64,000 nt of DNA from Cryptomeria japonica (taxonomy: Eukaryota > Streptophyta > Pinopsida > Cupressales > Cupressaceae), in contig NC_081412.1 in the NCBI RefSeq assembly GCF_030272615.1, positions 542,706,335 through 542,770,334 of the forward strand, in the 5' to 3' direction. Position 1 is the first letter of the stretch. The number at the start of each line of letters is the position of its first letter. The translations under genes and the position numbers were made by a program. The notes below the pieces were generated by a model that saw only the letters and a program-made list of their open reading frames with translations, was not told the origin of the DNA and did not search any database. Shown in pieces: positions 34,668 through 46,320 of this stretch.

Positions 34668-36310
34668 ACATGAGTTTTCTCTGATCTTCCTTCTTGTAAG
34701 GATTCCTGCATTCTTATCTCCTATGATCTGCTTCGGGTCATGATTCAGTTTGACATACCGAGGAATGGTCTTGATAGATTCTTCTTGCTTTTCTTCTTCA
34801 TCCTCATCGTCATGATCATCAGTATTTACTAGTGTAGGAATACTATTACTGGTACTTGTTTGACTGGCAACCAGTTCCCAGAAGGTTGCAACTGGTTCAT
34901 TTACAACTTTCTCACTGCCGGTTCATTTGCAACTGGTTTGTCAGAGGTTTCATCAATTCTCACATTGATGCTTTCCATAATTCTCTGGGTCCTATTATTG
35001 AAACACTTGAGAGCTTTGCTTTTGGTGGAATACCCTAGGAATATTCCCTCATCACACTTAGCATCAAATTTGCTCTGGTGTTTGCTCCTCTTGATGTAAC
35101 ATTTGCTACCAAACACTCTAAAGTAGCTAACCATGGGTGTCTTACCGGTCCAATACTCATAAGGAGTTTTATTCTTACCTTTCTTGATGAGTACCCGATT
35201 CATTGTGTAGACTGCAGTGCTCACCGCTTCTCTCCAAAAGGTGTGAGCGACCTTTCCTTGAATCAACATTGTTCTTGCTGCTTCAACCAATGTCTGGTTG
35301 TTCCTCTCAGCTAGGCCATTCTGCTGTGGAGTCCAGGGGGCAGACACTTGCCTCTTGATGCCAAATTCTTCACAGTACTTGTTGAATTCACTGGAAGTGA
35401 ATTCCCCTCCTTGATCAGTTCTAAGGCATTTGATTCTTCTACCACTTTCCTTTTCTACCACTGCTTTGAAAGCTTTGAACTTTCCAAAAGTTTTCGACTT
35501 ATCTTTCAAGAATGTGACCCACATCATTCTTGAGCAATCATCAGTCGGAATCATGAAATACCTATCCCCTTGCACACTCCTAGTTTTCATAGGACCACAC
35601 AAATCAGTATGCGCAAGATCAAGTAAATTGTCTGTAGTGAAATATTTACCTTTGAATGTTGAGGAAGACATTTTCCCTAGTTGACATTCTCTGCACAAAG
35701 GATTTTCTAGTTTGCTCAGCACCGACAATCCTCTAACTACCTTGATCTTACTGGCCTTCACAATGTTATCAAAGTTTACATGGCAGAGTCTCCTATGCCA
35801 TATCCAACTATCATCAAACTTAGCCACAAGACAGGTACTGATATTAGCATTCAGTTGAAATAGATTACCTTTGGTCTGCATGCCAGTGGCCACCAATTCA
35901 CCATTCTTTCCTTTGATCCTGCACACTCCATTCTCGAATTCCAGAGTGAGACCACTGTCATTTAGCTGGGAAACACTTAGAAGGTTGTGTCTCAGACCAT
36001 CAACCACATACACATTGTCAGCACTACTCTTTGCATTCAGAGAGATGGATCCTCTTCCTTTAACCATACCTAGTGCATCATTACCAAAATGAACCACACT
36101 GCCATCATATTCTTCTAGAGATAGAAAGTTGCTCCGGTCACCAATCATATGGTGAGAATAGCCACTGGCAATAATCCACTCATTGGAATTATCAAAGTGG
36201 GAGACAAGAGCCCTCTTGTCTGACACATCTTCCTTTATAGCAACAAACACAATGTCTTCATTCTCTTCATCTTCTGATTCCTCATCTATGACACCTTCAT
36301 CAACTGCCAT
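34668..36310 (-). pseudogene. Element K protease-integrase part of Pol
   Basis: Open for 469 codons (36310-34901), then a frame change in the acidic linker. The protease core reads WIIASGYSHHMIGD: the catalytic Asp is Ala. GAG-pre-integrase has WHRRLCHVNFDN and LCRECQLGK (HHCC intact). The integrase catalytic residues D, D, E are present in HTDLCGP, RTDQGGEF and NGLAERNN. One in-frame stop separates it from Gag (near 36315). Confidence 0.92.
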
Positions 36311-36322
36311 AAAACATTTTCT

Positions 36323-37213
36323 CTAGTTTCCTTCTTTGAATTTCTTGAACCTTTCTGGTTTGTCCTTGTTGTCACCATTAGGACAGTTTACAACAATATG
36401 TCCTATCCGGTTACAAGAAAAACACTTGAAAGGGAGCTTACCTCTATATTTACCAGTTCCTTTTGGAAGTTTCCTGGCAAGAAAAGCTTCAAATTCCATT
36501 AGAAACTCCTCATCATCCATCACTCTGCTCTGTCTTGTTTCATCACTGGTGCTTGCATCTTTTCCTTTTTTGGATGGTACAACAGAGGCTTTAAAAGCTG
36601 ATTTAGTCTTTTGAACACTGTCATCAAAACTATTCAGCTCATAGGCTATTAGCTTTGCAATGATGGAGTCTAGGGATACCTTAGTCTTGTCTATTGATCT
36701 CAGCTCCTGAATAGCAGCAACCCTTATTGCATAGACCGGTAATAAGGATCTCAAAACTTTGCTCACTATAGTGGAATCTTCTATTTTACCACCTACACTC
36801 TTGATATCTCCGACAACAATTTTGATTCTTATTCCATACTGTTGAATGGTTTCACCTTCAACCATCCACATGTCTTCAAACTTCCCTCTAAGGCTTTCTT
36901 CCTTAGCTTGTTTTACATGCTCATCACCACCATAGATACTTTCAAGAGTATCCAATACTTCTTTGGGATTTGCTTTATCTTGGACATCAATAAACTCAAT
37001 GTCAGATAAACTACTAATTAGAGCTTCCACGACTTGCCCATTCTCCTGCATCTCTCTCTTTTGGTCATCGGTGAGAATACTGGTAGGGGCAACATAAGAA
37101 TTCTCAACATAGCTCCAGTGTTGAGCACCCATGCTTTTGATGAATATCTTCATTCTGTCTTTCCATATATTGAAATTTTCTCTAGTGAACTTTGGACTTT
37201 GCCTCTTCATCAT
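36323..37213 (-). CDS. Element K copia Gag
   Basis: A 296-codon open frame from MMKRQSPKFTRENFNIWKDR at 37213. UBN2-type Gag with the usual order: N-terminal domain, helical middle with IVSKVLRSLLPVYAIRV, then a single zinc knuckle CFSCNRIGHIVVNC. It lies about 70 bp downstream of the PBS. This is the only intact Gag frame of its kind in the window. In the parent family it is continuous with Pol; here a stop falls after KEGN. Confidence 0.9.
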   Translation of the reverse strand: MMKRQSPKFTRENFNIWKDRMKIFIKSMGAQHWSYVENSYVAPTSILTDDQKREMQENGQVVEALISSLSDIEFIDVQDKANPKEVLDTLESIYGGDEHVKQAKEESLRGKFEDMWMVEGETIQQYGIRIKIVVGDIKSVGGKIEDSTIVSKVLRSLLPVYAIRVAAIQELRSIDKTKVSLDSIIAKLIAYELNSFDDSVQKTKSAFKASVVPSKKGKDASTSDETRQSRVMDDEEFLMEFEAFLARKLPKGTGKYRGKLPFKCFSCNRIGHIVVNCPNGDNKDKPERFKKFKEGN

Positions 37214-37271
37214 TGGACTAGGATCTTTTCCTCAAGCGGTTAAGCTTATAACACAGAGGACCTGGAGGACA

Positions 37272-37284
37272 CTCTGATACCAAT
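37272..37284 (-). other. Element K primer-binding site
   Basis: Minus strand reads ATTGGTATCAGAG followed by T, an almost perfect tRNA-iMet complement directly inside the 5' LTR at 37285. Confidence 0.92.
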
Positions 37285-38777
37285 TGATACTCAATGATGA
37301 ATGGATAGTACCAAAGAGGTAATGAGAGTGGGGGGTGAATCAGTATAGACAAAAACACAATCCTAAACCAGTTTGACAACAGACACTTCAAATGACTGGC
37401 AAACAGTGACACCGGTTTGAAACAAAGTATAACCAGTAAAGCTAAGAATGATTGACACAAGCATTAACTAGTTATTCACTTAGCTTTCCATTCTACTCAA
37501 TACTATACTTCCATTTCACCCTTATACATGAACAGGTAATCTATCATCAGAACTATAATAGCTTGCCAACATAATCATGATTCACTACTTGATAGAAAAT
37601 AACAAAGCATCACAAGAAAGAAGCATCACACATGACACACATGATTTTCACGTGGAAACCCAACTGGGAAAAACCATGGTGGGGATGAATACCCACAAGC
37701 TATTTTGAACTCTTTAGAAGTCCACTTTGTTAGGAGCCTTGTCCAATTAGAGACATTATAATAGGTTTTGTTGGGAACCGATCTTGTTAGGGATCACCCG
37801 GTTAAGGGATGGCTAGAATACCCAGTTAAGGGTTAAACCCGGTTAAGGGTTACCTTGTTAAAGGATTTCAAGAACTCAATGGTTATGAGTCACCTTGTTA
37901 AGGGATTTAGAGCAAGCCGATTAAGGCTACCCTATCAAGGGATTTCTCAACTATTGAAGTGGTTAAAGATCAACAGGTATTACAATGATCTGATGATAGC
38001 ACTCAATGCCAATCTAGATCCACTTTAGCTCCTCTTTACCTTCTGCACTTACACTCTGTAGATATCACTTCTCTCCTTTGGCCTAGCAAGAATCTTGTAT
38101 CACTTCACTTGGATACACACACACAAATTTTGCCAACAAATTCAAAAAGAAACACAACATCGACCTTATAGGAAATAGACAAGTCGGTGGAATAAACCCT
38201 AAACCCTAAACTTGTTAGGTTAAGAAATTCAAACGGTTCAATCCTGACCGTTGAGCACATTGCATTAAGTGCAATAGTCTTGAACCGATCTCAAGACATT
38301 CTCCATTGTTCATTTTCCACCGCTTTCATGGTGGTTGATAACCCATCACACATTTTCACCACTTACAGACATCACACATTCTCGAGGTAGATAGGAACAA
38401 TTTCCTTCATGCAAGATCCTTCACATGCACAAGGCTGGCGTGGCAACACTGTTTATTTTGCTTTGCAAAGATAACTCATCACACAAAGTCATCGATTGAG
38501 TCACATAGGCTTGAATCTCATCAATTGGAAACCCTGAGACTACCAATCGGTAGTTAGACAAAGGTTCCATGTACCGGTTCCCATAACAACATGTCAGTTC
38601 ACCTTGAACAAACATACCGCTTCACTTTGGCACATATACCGGTTGACAATGTTTTACCGGTTCTCACATATATTGGTTGACAATGTTATACCAGCTCATT
38701 CTTCTTCAGCCTTTTTTACATCAATGACAACATACAATGTTATTATGTCCTCATACCGGTTCAACATAATGCCAACA
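37285..38777 (-). repeat. Element K 5' LTR
   Basis: 1493 bp, plus-strand start TGATACTCAATGATGAATGG, end AATGCCAACA. Telo-box-like repeat at 38194-38210. It differs from the 3' LTR by scattered substitutions, many of them in ACCGGT sites. Confidence 0.93.
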
Positions 38778-39972
38778 TTATAGTGCCTTGTAAATACCAG
38801 GAAATCCTTTTTACTGCTAATTCATGATTTTCTTTAGGATTACTCTGAAATCTTGAAACAATACATACTGCATTCATAATATTAGGTCTTGTTTGTGTCA
38901 AATACAATAGTCCTCCTATCATAGATTTGTACCTAGTCAGATTAACAAGTGTTGATTCATCCCTTAGTGATAATTTGTCATTTGTAGTCATAGGTGTGCT
39001 TACCATTTTAGAGTTTTCCATCCCAAATTTCTTTAGTAACTCATTCAAGTACTTAGATTGACTCAAGAATATACCTTTATCAGTCTGTGAAATCTACAAT
39101 CCTAAAAATAATTTTATCTCTCCAATCATAGACATATCAAATTCTTGCTGCATTTTAATAGAAAAGTCTTTACATAATCCATCTTCTCCTCCAAAGATTA
39201 TATCCCAACAAAAACTTCTATAACCAAGATGTTATCATTAGTAACTCTATAGTATAAATTGCCGTCAGCATTACCTTTAGAAAAACCAATCTTCAAAAGA
39301 TATTTATCCAATCTAGCATACCAAGCTCTTGGAGCTTGCTTCAACCCATGCAAAACTTTCCTTAACCTGCAAATCAAATCTTTGTTATCTATTAAAGAAA
39401 ATCCATTAGGTTGCTCAATGTAAACTTCTTCTTCAAGATCTCCATTCAAAAATGCACATTTTATATCCATTTGATATACATTGTAGTTCTTGTGTGCTGC
39501 AAAAGCCAAGAATAATCTGACTACCTCAATTCTAGATACCGGTGCAAATGTTTCATTGTAATCAGTTCCTTCTTTCTGTGAATATCCCTTACACACTAGT
39601 CTTGCTTTATTACTGATTACCTTACCATCTTCATTAAGTTTGTTTCTGAATACCCATTTTGTTCCAATTACATTTTTGTCTTTAGGTCGGGGAACTAATG
39701 TCCATGTGTTATTCTTTTCAATTTGTTGTAATTCTTCTTCCATAGCTTTAATCCAGTGTTTATCTTCACATTCCTCATTAATTGATGCTGGTTCAATTTG
39801 AGAAATAAGACATACCTCTTCATTTGCTAGTCTTCCTCTTGTCATAACTCCTTGATATTTGTTCCCAGTTATCTGATCTTTAGAGTGGTTCGATCTTACA
39901 TACCATGGTGTCTTTGTTTGTTGTTGTTCTTCAGTTATAGTGGAATTTTTCAGATGATACTGGTGCAACTGG
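38778..39972 (-). pseudogene. Element F reverse transcriptase
   Basis: Open from 39968 (MHQYHLKNSTITEEQQQ) to 39198: MTRGRLANEE, GTKWVFRNKLNEDGKVI, YQMDIKCAFLNGDLEEEVYI, LHGLKQAPRAWY. The active-site box reads FVGI followed by a stop, so the FVDD aspartates are lost. It continues at 39066 with MSQSKYLNELLKKFGMENSK, up to the K insertion at 38777. Copia RT. Confidence 0.9.
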
Positions 39973-40768
39973 TGTTAGGATTCCTAGAGATACTAAGAGG
40001 GGGGGGGTGAATCAGTATCTGACTATTTAATATAATTTCTCAACTTAAAACATGCAGAACATATTATAACAGTGTACTGATATGAAAGAAATAATGCAAT
40101 AAATAGAAATGAAAGCAACCACATGAAAATCACACCATAACACAGTGATTCAACAAGGAAACCTAGTGTGGGAAAAACCTCGGTGGGATTTATGACCCAC
40201 AATATTTTCTTACTGGCCAATAAGAGAATATTACTTACAATAGGGGCCTACACATGTAGGAAGGCCAAGTGCCTAGAGCTCACTGCTCAATGGGAAGTCT
40301 CACTGACTTACAATGTGGATTATACAAATCTAATAACTTGTACTACTTTACAATAGCATCTTCAATGTTAGATTCAGTACCAGTTTCTGCTTTGTTCTTT
40401 AGATATACCCTTTAACCTATATTTTACATAATAGGTCTGCCTTATAATTTTTCTTCACTTCCCTTTTTCACTTACAAAAAATGTCCTACAATGACTTCTT
40501 ATATATACAAGTCTTTTTACAATGATATCAAGTCAGCTTACAAAGTTTTTCAATAATAAACAAAATATGATATATCAAAAATCCTGTCAGCCTCTGTGCC
40601 GGTATGCTTCTTTTCTCTGTGCCGATGCCGATGTTTTGGGTGCTGGTGTAGAGTGTGTTCTGCTGATGCCAGTGTAGTGCCTTGCCGGTGCCATAGGATT
40701 GTAAGGTTGCCATCAGTGAAAAAACCTTCAATCACTTCCCTGTCTCATTGACTGTACATATGCCAACA
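39973..40768 (-). repeat. Element L 3' LTR, outer copy
   Basis: 796 bp from TGTTAGGATTCCTAGAG to ATGCCAACA, followed by its own purine tract ATCTCCCCCTTT (40769-40780) and 256 bp of L interior that duplicates 42469-42724. Confidence 0.9.
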
Positions 40769-41035
40769 ATCTCCCCCTTTGGCATTGATGGCAACACTCA
40801 TGAAGAATTTCAAAAGGTTATCCAAAAAAATGTGAAGTCCAAAAATTTGTGTGCTCCCCCTGAGCATGTGATCCCTGTGATATTTGAATTTTCTCATACC
40901 TCTACTCCCCCTTTAGCATCAATGACAAAGGTTGTCAAGATGTCAGTAGAGTTTGTAGTTTCAACCTTGTAACTGGGTAGTTACAATTTGAAATAGATCT
41001 ACCAAAATTAACTTTATGCTCTCCATAAACATTTT

Positions 41036-41110
41036 ACATACCATGCTGTCTTTGTTTGTTGTTGTTCTTCAGTTATAGTGCAATTTTTCAGATGATACTG
41101 GTGTAACTGG
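41036..41110 (-). repeat. Duplicated 75-bp fragment of element F inside L
   Basis: Matches 39898-39972 (linker upstream of F RT) with a handful of differences, and is followed by the same LTR start. The left join, at TTTTAC/ATACC, shares TTAC with both parent sequences. Confidence 0.9.
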
Positions 41111-41687
41111 TGTTAGGATTCCCACAGATACTGAGAGGGGGGGGGGTGAATCAGTATTTGACCAGTTAATAGAATTTCTCGACTTAAAACATGCAGAACA
41201 TATCATAACAATGTACCGATATGCAAGAAATAATGCAATAAACAAAAATGAAAGCAACCACATGAAAATCACACCATAACAAAGTGATTTAATGAGGAAA
41301 CCCAGTGTGGGAAAAACCTCAGTGGGATTTATGACCCACAATATTTTCTTACTGGCCAATAAGAGAATATTACTTACAATAGGGGCCTATACATCCAAGA
41401 AGGCCAAGTGCCTAGAGCTCACTGCTCAATGGGAAGTCTCACTGACTTACAATGTGGATTATACAAATCCAATAACTTGTACTTCTTTACAATAGCATCT
41501 TCAATGCTAGATTCAGTACCAGTTTCTGCTCTGTTCTTTACATATACCCTTTAACCTATATTTTACATGATAGGTCTGCCTAATAATTTTTCTTCACTTC
41601 CCTTTTTCACTTACAAAAAATGTCCTACAATGACTTCTTATATATACAAGTCTTTTTACAATGATATCAAGTCAGCTTACAAAGTTT
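41111..41687 (-). repeat. Element L LTR, truncated middle copy
   Basis: First 577 bp of the LTR, breaking at GCTTACAAAGTTTT and running straight into another LTR start (AGGATTCCCACAG). The break lies where intact copies read AAAGTTTTTCAATAATAA. Confidence 0.9.
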
Positions 41688-42456
41688 TAGGATTCCCACA
41701 GATACTGAGAGGGGGGGGTGAATCAGTATCTGACCAGTTAATAGAATTTCTCAACTTAAAACATGCAGAACATATTATAATAGTGTACCAGTATGCAAGA
41801 AATAATGCAATAAATAGAAATGAAAGCAACCACATGAAAATCACACCATAACACATTGATTTAATGAGGAAACCTAGTGTGGGAAACACCTCAGTGGGAT
41901 TTATGACCCACAATATTTTCTTATTGGCCAATAAGAGAATATTACTTACAATAGGGGCCTATACATGCAGGAAGGCCAAGTGCCTAGAGCTCACTGCTCA
42001 ATGGGAAGTCTCACTGACTTACAATGTGGATTATACAAATCCAATAACTTGTACTATTTTACAATAGCATCTTCAATGCCAGATTCAGTACCAGTTTTTG
42101 CCCTGTTCTTTACATATACCCTTTAACCTATATTTTACATAATAGGTCTGCCTAATAATTTTTCTTCACTTCCCTTTTTCACTTACAAAAAGTGTCGTAC
42201 AATGACTTCTTATATATACAAGTCTTTTTACAATGATATCAAGTCGGCTTACAAAGTTTTTCAATAATAAACAAAATATGATATATCAAAAATCCTGTCA
42301 GCCTCTATGCCAGTGCCGGTGTTTTGGGTGCCGGTGTAGAGTGTGTTCTGCTAATGCTGGTGTAGTGCCTTGTCGGTGCCATAGGATTGTAAGGTTGCCA
42401 TCAGTGACAAAACCTTCAATCACTTCCCTGTCTCATTGAGTGTACATATGCCAACA
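41688..42456 (-). repeat. Element L 3' LTR, inner copy
   Basis: Nearly full length, lacking only the first bases (TGT), and ending ATGCCAACA before the purine tract at 42457. It shares CCCACAGATACTGAGAGG with the middle copy, not with the outer one. Confidence 0.9.
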
Positions 42457-42468
42457 ATCTCCCCCTTT

Positions 42469-42648
42469 GGCATTGATGGCAACACTCATGAGAAATTTCA
42501 AGAGGTTATCCAAAAAAATGTGAAGTCCAAAAATTTGTGTGCTCCCCCTGAGCATGTGATCCTTGTGATATTTGAATTTTCTCATACCTCTACTCCCCCT
42601 TTGGCATCAATGACAAAGGTTGTCAAGATGTGAGTAGAGTTTGTAGTT
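42469..42648 (-). other. Element L 3' untranslated region
   Basis: Noncoding sequence between the end of ORF2 and the purine tract, with CCCCCTGAGC and CTCCCCCTTTGG phrases. Its counterpart at 40781-41035 is a duplicate. Confidence 0.8.
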
Positions 42649-45600
42649 TCAACCTTGTAACTGGGTAGTTACAATTTGAAATAGATCTACCAAAATTAAG
42701 TTTATGCTCTCCATAAACATTTTACTATCTCTGATAGCTATCTCTGTCCTCTGGACTATACCGGTGAGTTGCTGCAAGTGTTCTACCGGTGTCCTATATC
42801 CTTGTACAAGTGTCTCAGATATCTCCTTCCTCATGAATTCTAGATAGTCCAATCTTGGACTCAGTCTTAGCCTTAAACATTTTTCCTTATCCACTATTCT
42901 CTCCTTTTCTCTTCCCAACTTTAGTATCTAATCCTCAAAATTTTCTATATGCTTTTCAAAAACTGATAGTGTATCAGGTGAGTTAACAAAACTGTCTGCA
43001 AGTTTATTTATTTGATCCTGTACCTTGCTCATTTGTTTATCTATATCAGCTGTTAGTAGATTTGTCTTGCATATGTCTCTATACAAGGTCTTGAACTCTT
43101 TTAGTAAATTACATAATTTCGGTAGAAGTTTGTCGAATTCTTTTGTACACTTCTTTATCTGATCTTCAAAGAATTTTTGTTTTTCAATTTCCATTTTATC
43201 TTTTAATGCCTCTTTCTCAATTGTCACTATGTTTTCATTGATATACTTAGACAAAATTTCAATTTGACTTAGTGAGTCCTTATTGTCTATGATACAGTTA
43301 GGAGCTAATCTCTTCAAAATTGGAATTGTATCATCTATAGCCTTATAGGCTTGAGAGCTGGAATCTGTTATCCTCTTAATTGAATCTAAGAGTACTTCAG
43401 TCACATTAGTTGCTTTAAAACCTGCTGATGAGGATCCTATATTCAAAATACTGCTGGTGGTGGAAGTAACCAAGCTTGTATTGACCTCTGGTACGTCTAT
43501 CTGTGTTTGCATTTCCTTAGCCAATGGTTTTTGTACTTCTCCAGTTGCTGGTTTATTTGTCTCCACATGAATCTATTTTTGTTCTTGTGCCGGAGCCTAT
43601 TGCTCTGTCTGTTTCTCTGATTTTAATCCCGTCTCAGTCTGAGTCTGAGTCTCTACCTGTTCTCCTGAGTTATCATTTGTTAGTTTCTTTTGAGTGTTAT
43701 TAGTTGTTCAGCTACCAGTGGGTCACTAGCCATTTCAGTCTTACTAGTTGTATCTTTGTCTACCACAATGTTGATATTTTGTGTATCAACATTTACTGTG
43801 TATAAGACTTCAGGATTAAGATTGACATCCTCTACATCCATACTTTCAATTGCTGGTTGATCTTTTGTAGTAGTTGTTGTTGTTATTACTGGTGGAGTAA
43901 TCAAAGGAGGTGGGGGTAAGTTGTCTTTAACTTTGATACTAGGTGGTCCACCAACTTTACCTTTACCCTTGTCTCTTTCCTTCTGATATACCTTTATAGG
44001 TTTGGGGCTCATGTATTCTTCCTATTTTTCTTTTTCTACTAGGAAAATATCCCATCCATTCTTTGTTTCCTTAGTCACCCCATTTACTCTTCCAACCATT
44101 AATGCAATGTGCCGGTGTGCAATAGAAAAGACTGATTGGTTGGCTTCAACAATTAAATCATCAATTTCTTTAGGTGAGTTCACTAGGTATACAACAAGTA
44201 GCTTTTCTATCTTGATTTTCTTATCAAGTTCTACTACTGCTTGTCTTCTTGCTTCTAATCTTATAAACAATTCTTTAGGCAATTCATCTACTACTTCCAA
44301 CAAAAATTTCTTATACATATCCATATGCAAAATAACATTGTTTTCTACTTGTTCCTTTTCATCTGCAGTAAAAATATCATACATTTTCTTTACATTCTTT
44401 AGTTTGCCTTCCTCTGTGATTTCATTTAGCAGTTTGTCTAGAGGGGTCATGTCTTGATTTGTCTTCTTCTTCTTCTTAGGTGTCAACTTCTTCTTGGGTG
44501 TAATTTTCTTTACCGGAGATCTCACTGCTTGTTGTTTCTGTCTTGTCCTCCTAGGTGAGGGTGTGGTTTTTGGTGAGGGGTCTCTTTTTCTTACAACTCT
44601 TTTGAAAGTTGCAGGCATGTCATTCTTTGAAGATGTGCCTACCAGTGATAGGTGAGTTTCAAGTTCAAGTGTTTCTAACTCAGCCTCAGTGATGCCGGTT
44701 TTCTTAAGTACATCTTCTTTTATTGCCTTAGCTTTTCTACAGCCTCTTCTTACAATAGCTTCAACCTTTTTGACATTTTTCTTTGATTGAATTTGGCTCT
44801 CTATGGTCTCAGCATTACCAAAGACTTTTTCTTCTGGTTCTGTGGGTGCTTCCAGAAGTGCTTTAGCATATGTTTCAATGATTAGGTCATCTGTCTCATA
44901 AGCCATTTCTATTACCCAAACTATTCTAGGGATGACTGCTTCCATCCAGATCTCATCCTTCTTAATCACAAAACAGATTTCCTTCTTGTATTTGTCAACA
45001 ATCTTTTGTGATAATCTGATTCTTTTCTTCATTTTGTCCTTAAATTCTTGAAAATAGTCATTTATATTATGTTCCTTGTCTTCTCCCATATTGTTGAACA
45101 GTTCTATTAGCTGTTTACCTACCGGTATATCAAATCCAAGTTCCTTGTAGCCTATACTGGGAACCTATTTGGTTATATGTAGCATTAGGCTTACTAACAA
45201 ATTTCCAAACCTAAAAGTTCCTTTCTTGTCTTTCTTAATCTTGCCTAGGTTGTCAATTAATTCATCCTTCAACCACTCACATACATCAATCTTTACATTA
45301 TCAGTGATCATGTCATAAGCACTTTTAATGCATAAGCTTGAAACTGAATTGAGTCTGTTTGCATGAGTTGCCTTATATCCTAATATCATGCTGATAAATC
45401 TTACATTAGTATCTTTTACATCATTGACTCTTAAGGACCTTTTATTAGATGTGGCACCAGTTAGCTGAGTAACTAGGTCATTGGAGACCTTCTTAGTTTT
45501 GTCTGGCCTTTTATCGGTGGTCGATAACCCTATGACAACTTTCATAGCTTCCTTGGTAATTTTGTGGATTGCATCTAACCAGAAAAATTCTCCATGAACC

Positions 45601-45953
45601 CTACTTAAGACTATCCTAATCACATCCTTTGGGAATTCAGGAATGCTAAGGATCTCTGTAAATCCTAGGGTTTCAACAATTTTATGTTCATCTTTTACAT
45701 TACCAGAAGCATCACATATGACAGATTTAAACATGGTTTTAATTTCTTCATCTCCTAATTCTTCTATGTTGCAGTGGATATAAATTCTGGGGTCTTCAGC
45801 ATAAACAACTCCTTTAGGAATTTGGGAAAATGCACCTGAATCATCATCTTTCTTTGCTATTTCCAGAACTAGTTGAAACACGAGCCTAGGGCATTTTATA
45901 ACCCTGACTACAGTAGGGTTTGCTATATATTCAAGTGCAAAGGTGGATACCAT
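42649..45953 (-). pseudogene. Element L ORF2: unknown protein of about 1,100 codons (best-preserved copy)
   Basis: Starts MVSTFALEYIANP at 45953; open segments 45165-45953, 44022-45089, 43680-44012, 42928-43566 and 42649-42918 are separated by only a few stops. Order: N-domain with AEDPRIYIHCNIEELG and VIRIVLSRVHGEFFWLD; RLNSVSSLCIKSAYDM; FRFGNLLVSLMLHI; IWMEAVIPRIVWV; basic SPRRTRQKQQAVR-type segment with Lys runs (likely nucleic-acid binding or nuclear targeting); helical block ending VEKEK; Pro- and Thr-rich acidic linker; C-terminal coiled coil. No enzyme motif or membrane helix. Unknown function; not RT, INT or Env. Confidence 0.78.
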
Positions 45954-46320
45954 GATAAATACCTTTTTCTACCTTAGGGTGGATGAGTGCTTGAAACCCT
46001 TTGCTTCTTTGCTTGAAATGCCTTTGCTCTGGAGATTTCGTGCTCTTCGGGTGTTTGAATTCACAGTGAAGTGAATTGGAGCTAAAACCTCAAATTTATA
46101 ATGTTAATTACACCATTTACTACATTTAATGTATGTCAGTTAAGTAATTACTTAACATTGTTTGCCGGTATAGAAGTAATTTTTCAACTTCTCAGTTTAA
46201 CTGAGGGAATAATAGCACATGTGTCATTAGATTGCCAAACCTTCTAAGAAACTTTCTTCAATTTGATGAAGAGCTTCCTACCAGTGGAGTACTACGCTGT
46301 CCTGCCAGTGAAGCATCACT
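45954..46320 (-). other. Element L spacer between Gag-like ORF and ORF2
   Basis: No open frame. AT-rich stretch with a short repeat of the type CTACCAGTG near 46280-46360. ORF2 probably needs its own translation start or a subgenomic RNA. Confidence 0.5.

Larger units (their letters stand above)
31490..38777 (-). mobile_element. Element K: near-complete Ty1/copia retrotransposon
   Basis: 7288 bp with two LTRs of 1493 bp each (31490-32982 and 37285-38777), PBS 37272-37284, PPT 32983-32994, and a target duplication TTGTA/TTATA with one transition. Gag is open; Pol has only a few stops. It is nested in F between RT and RNase H. It is the least damaged copia element in the window, yet it has lost key protease and RNase H residues. 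Confidence 0.93.

Noticed and set aside
39973-42456. CRISPR-like or satellite array
   Set aside because: The three repeats are LTR copies of one element explained by two tandem duplications.
42649-45953. Env-like third ORF as in SIRE-type copia elements
   Set aside because: No signal peptide, membrane helix or heptad-fusion pattern in ORF2, and no Pol upstream.
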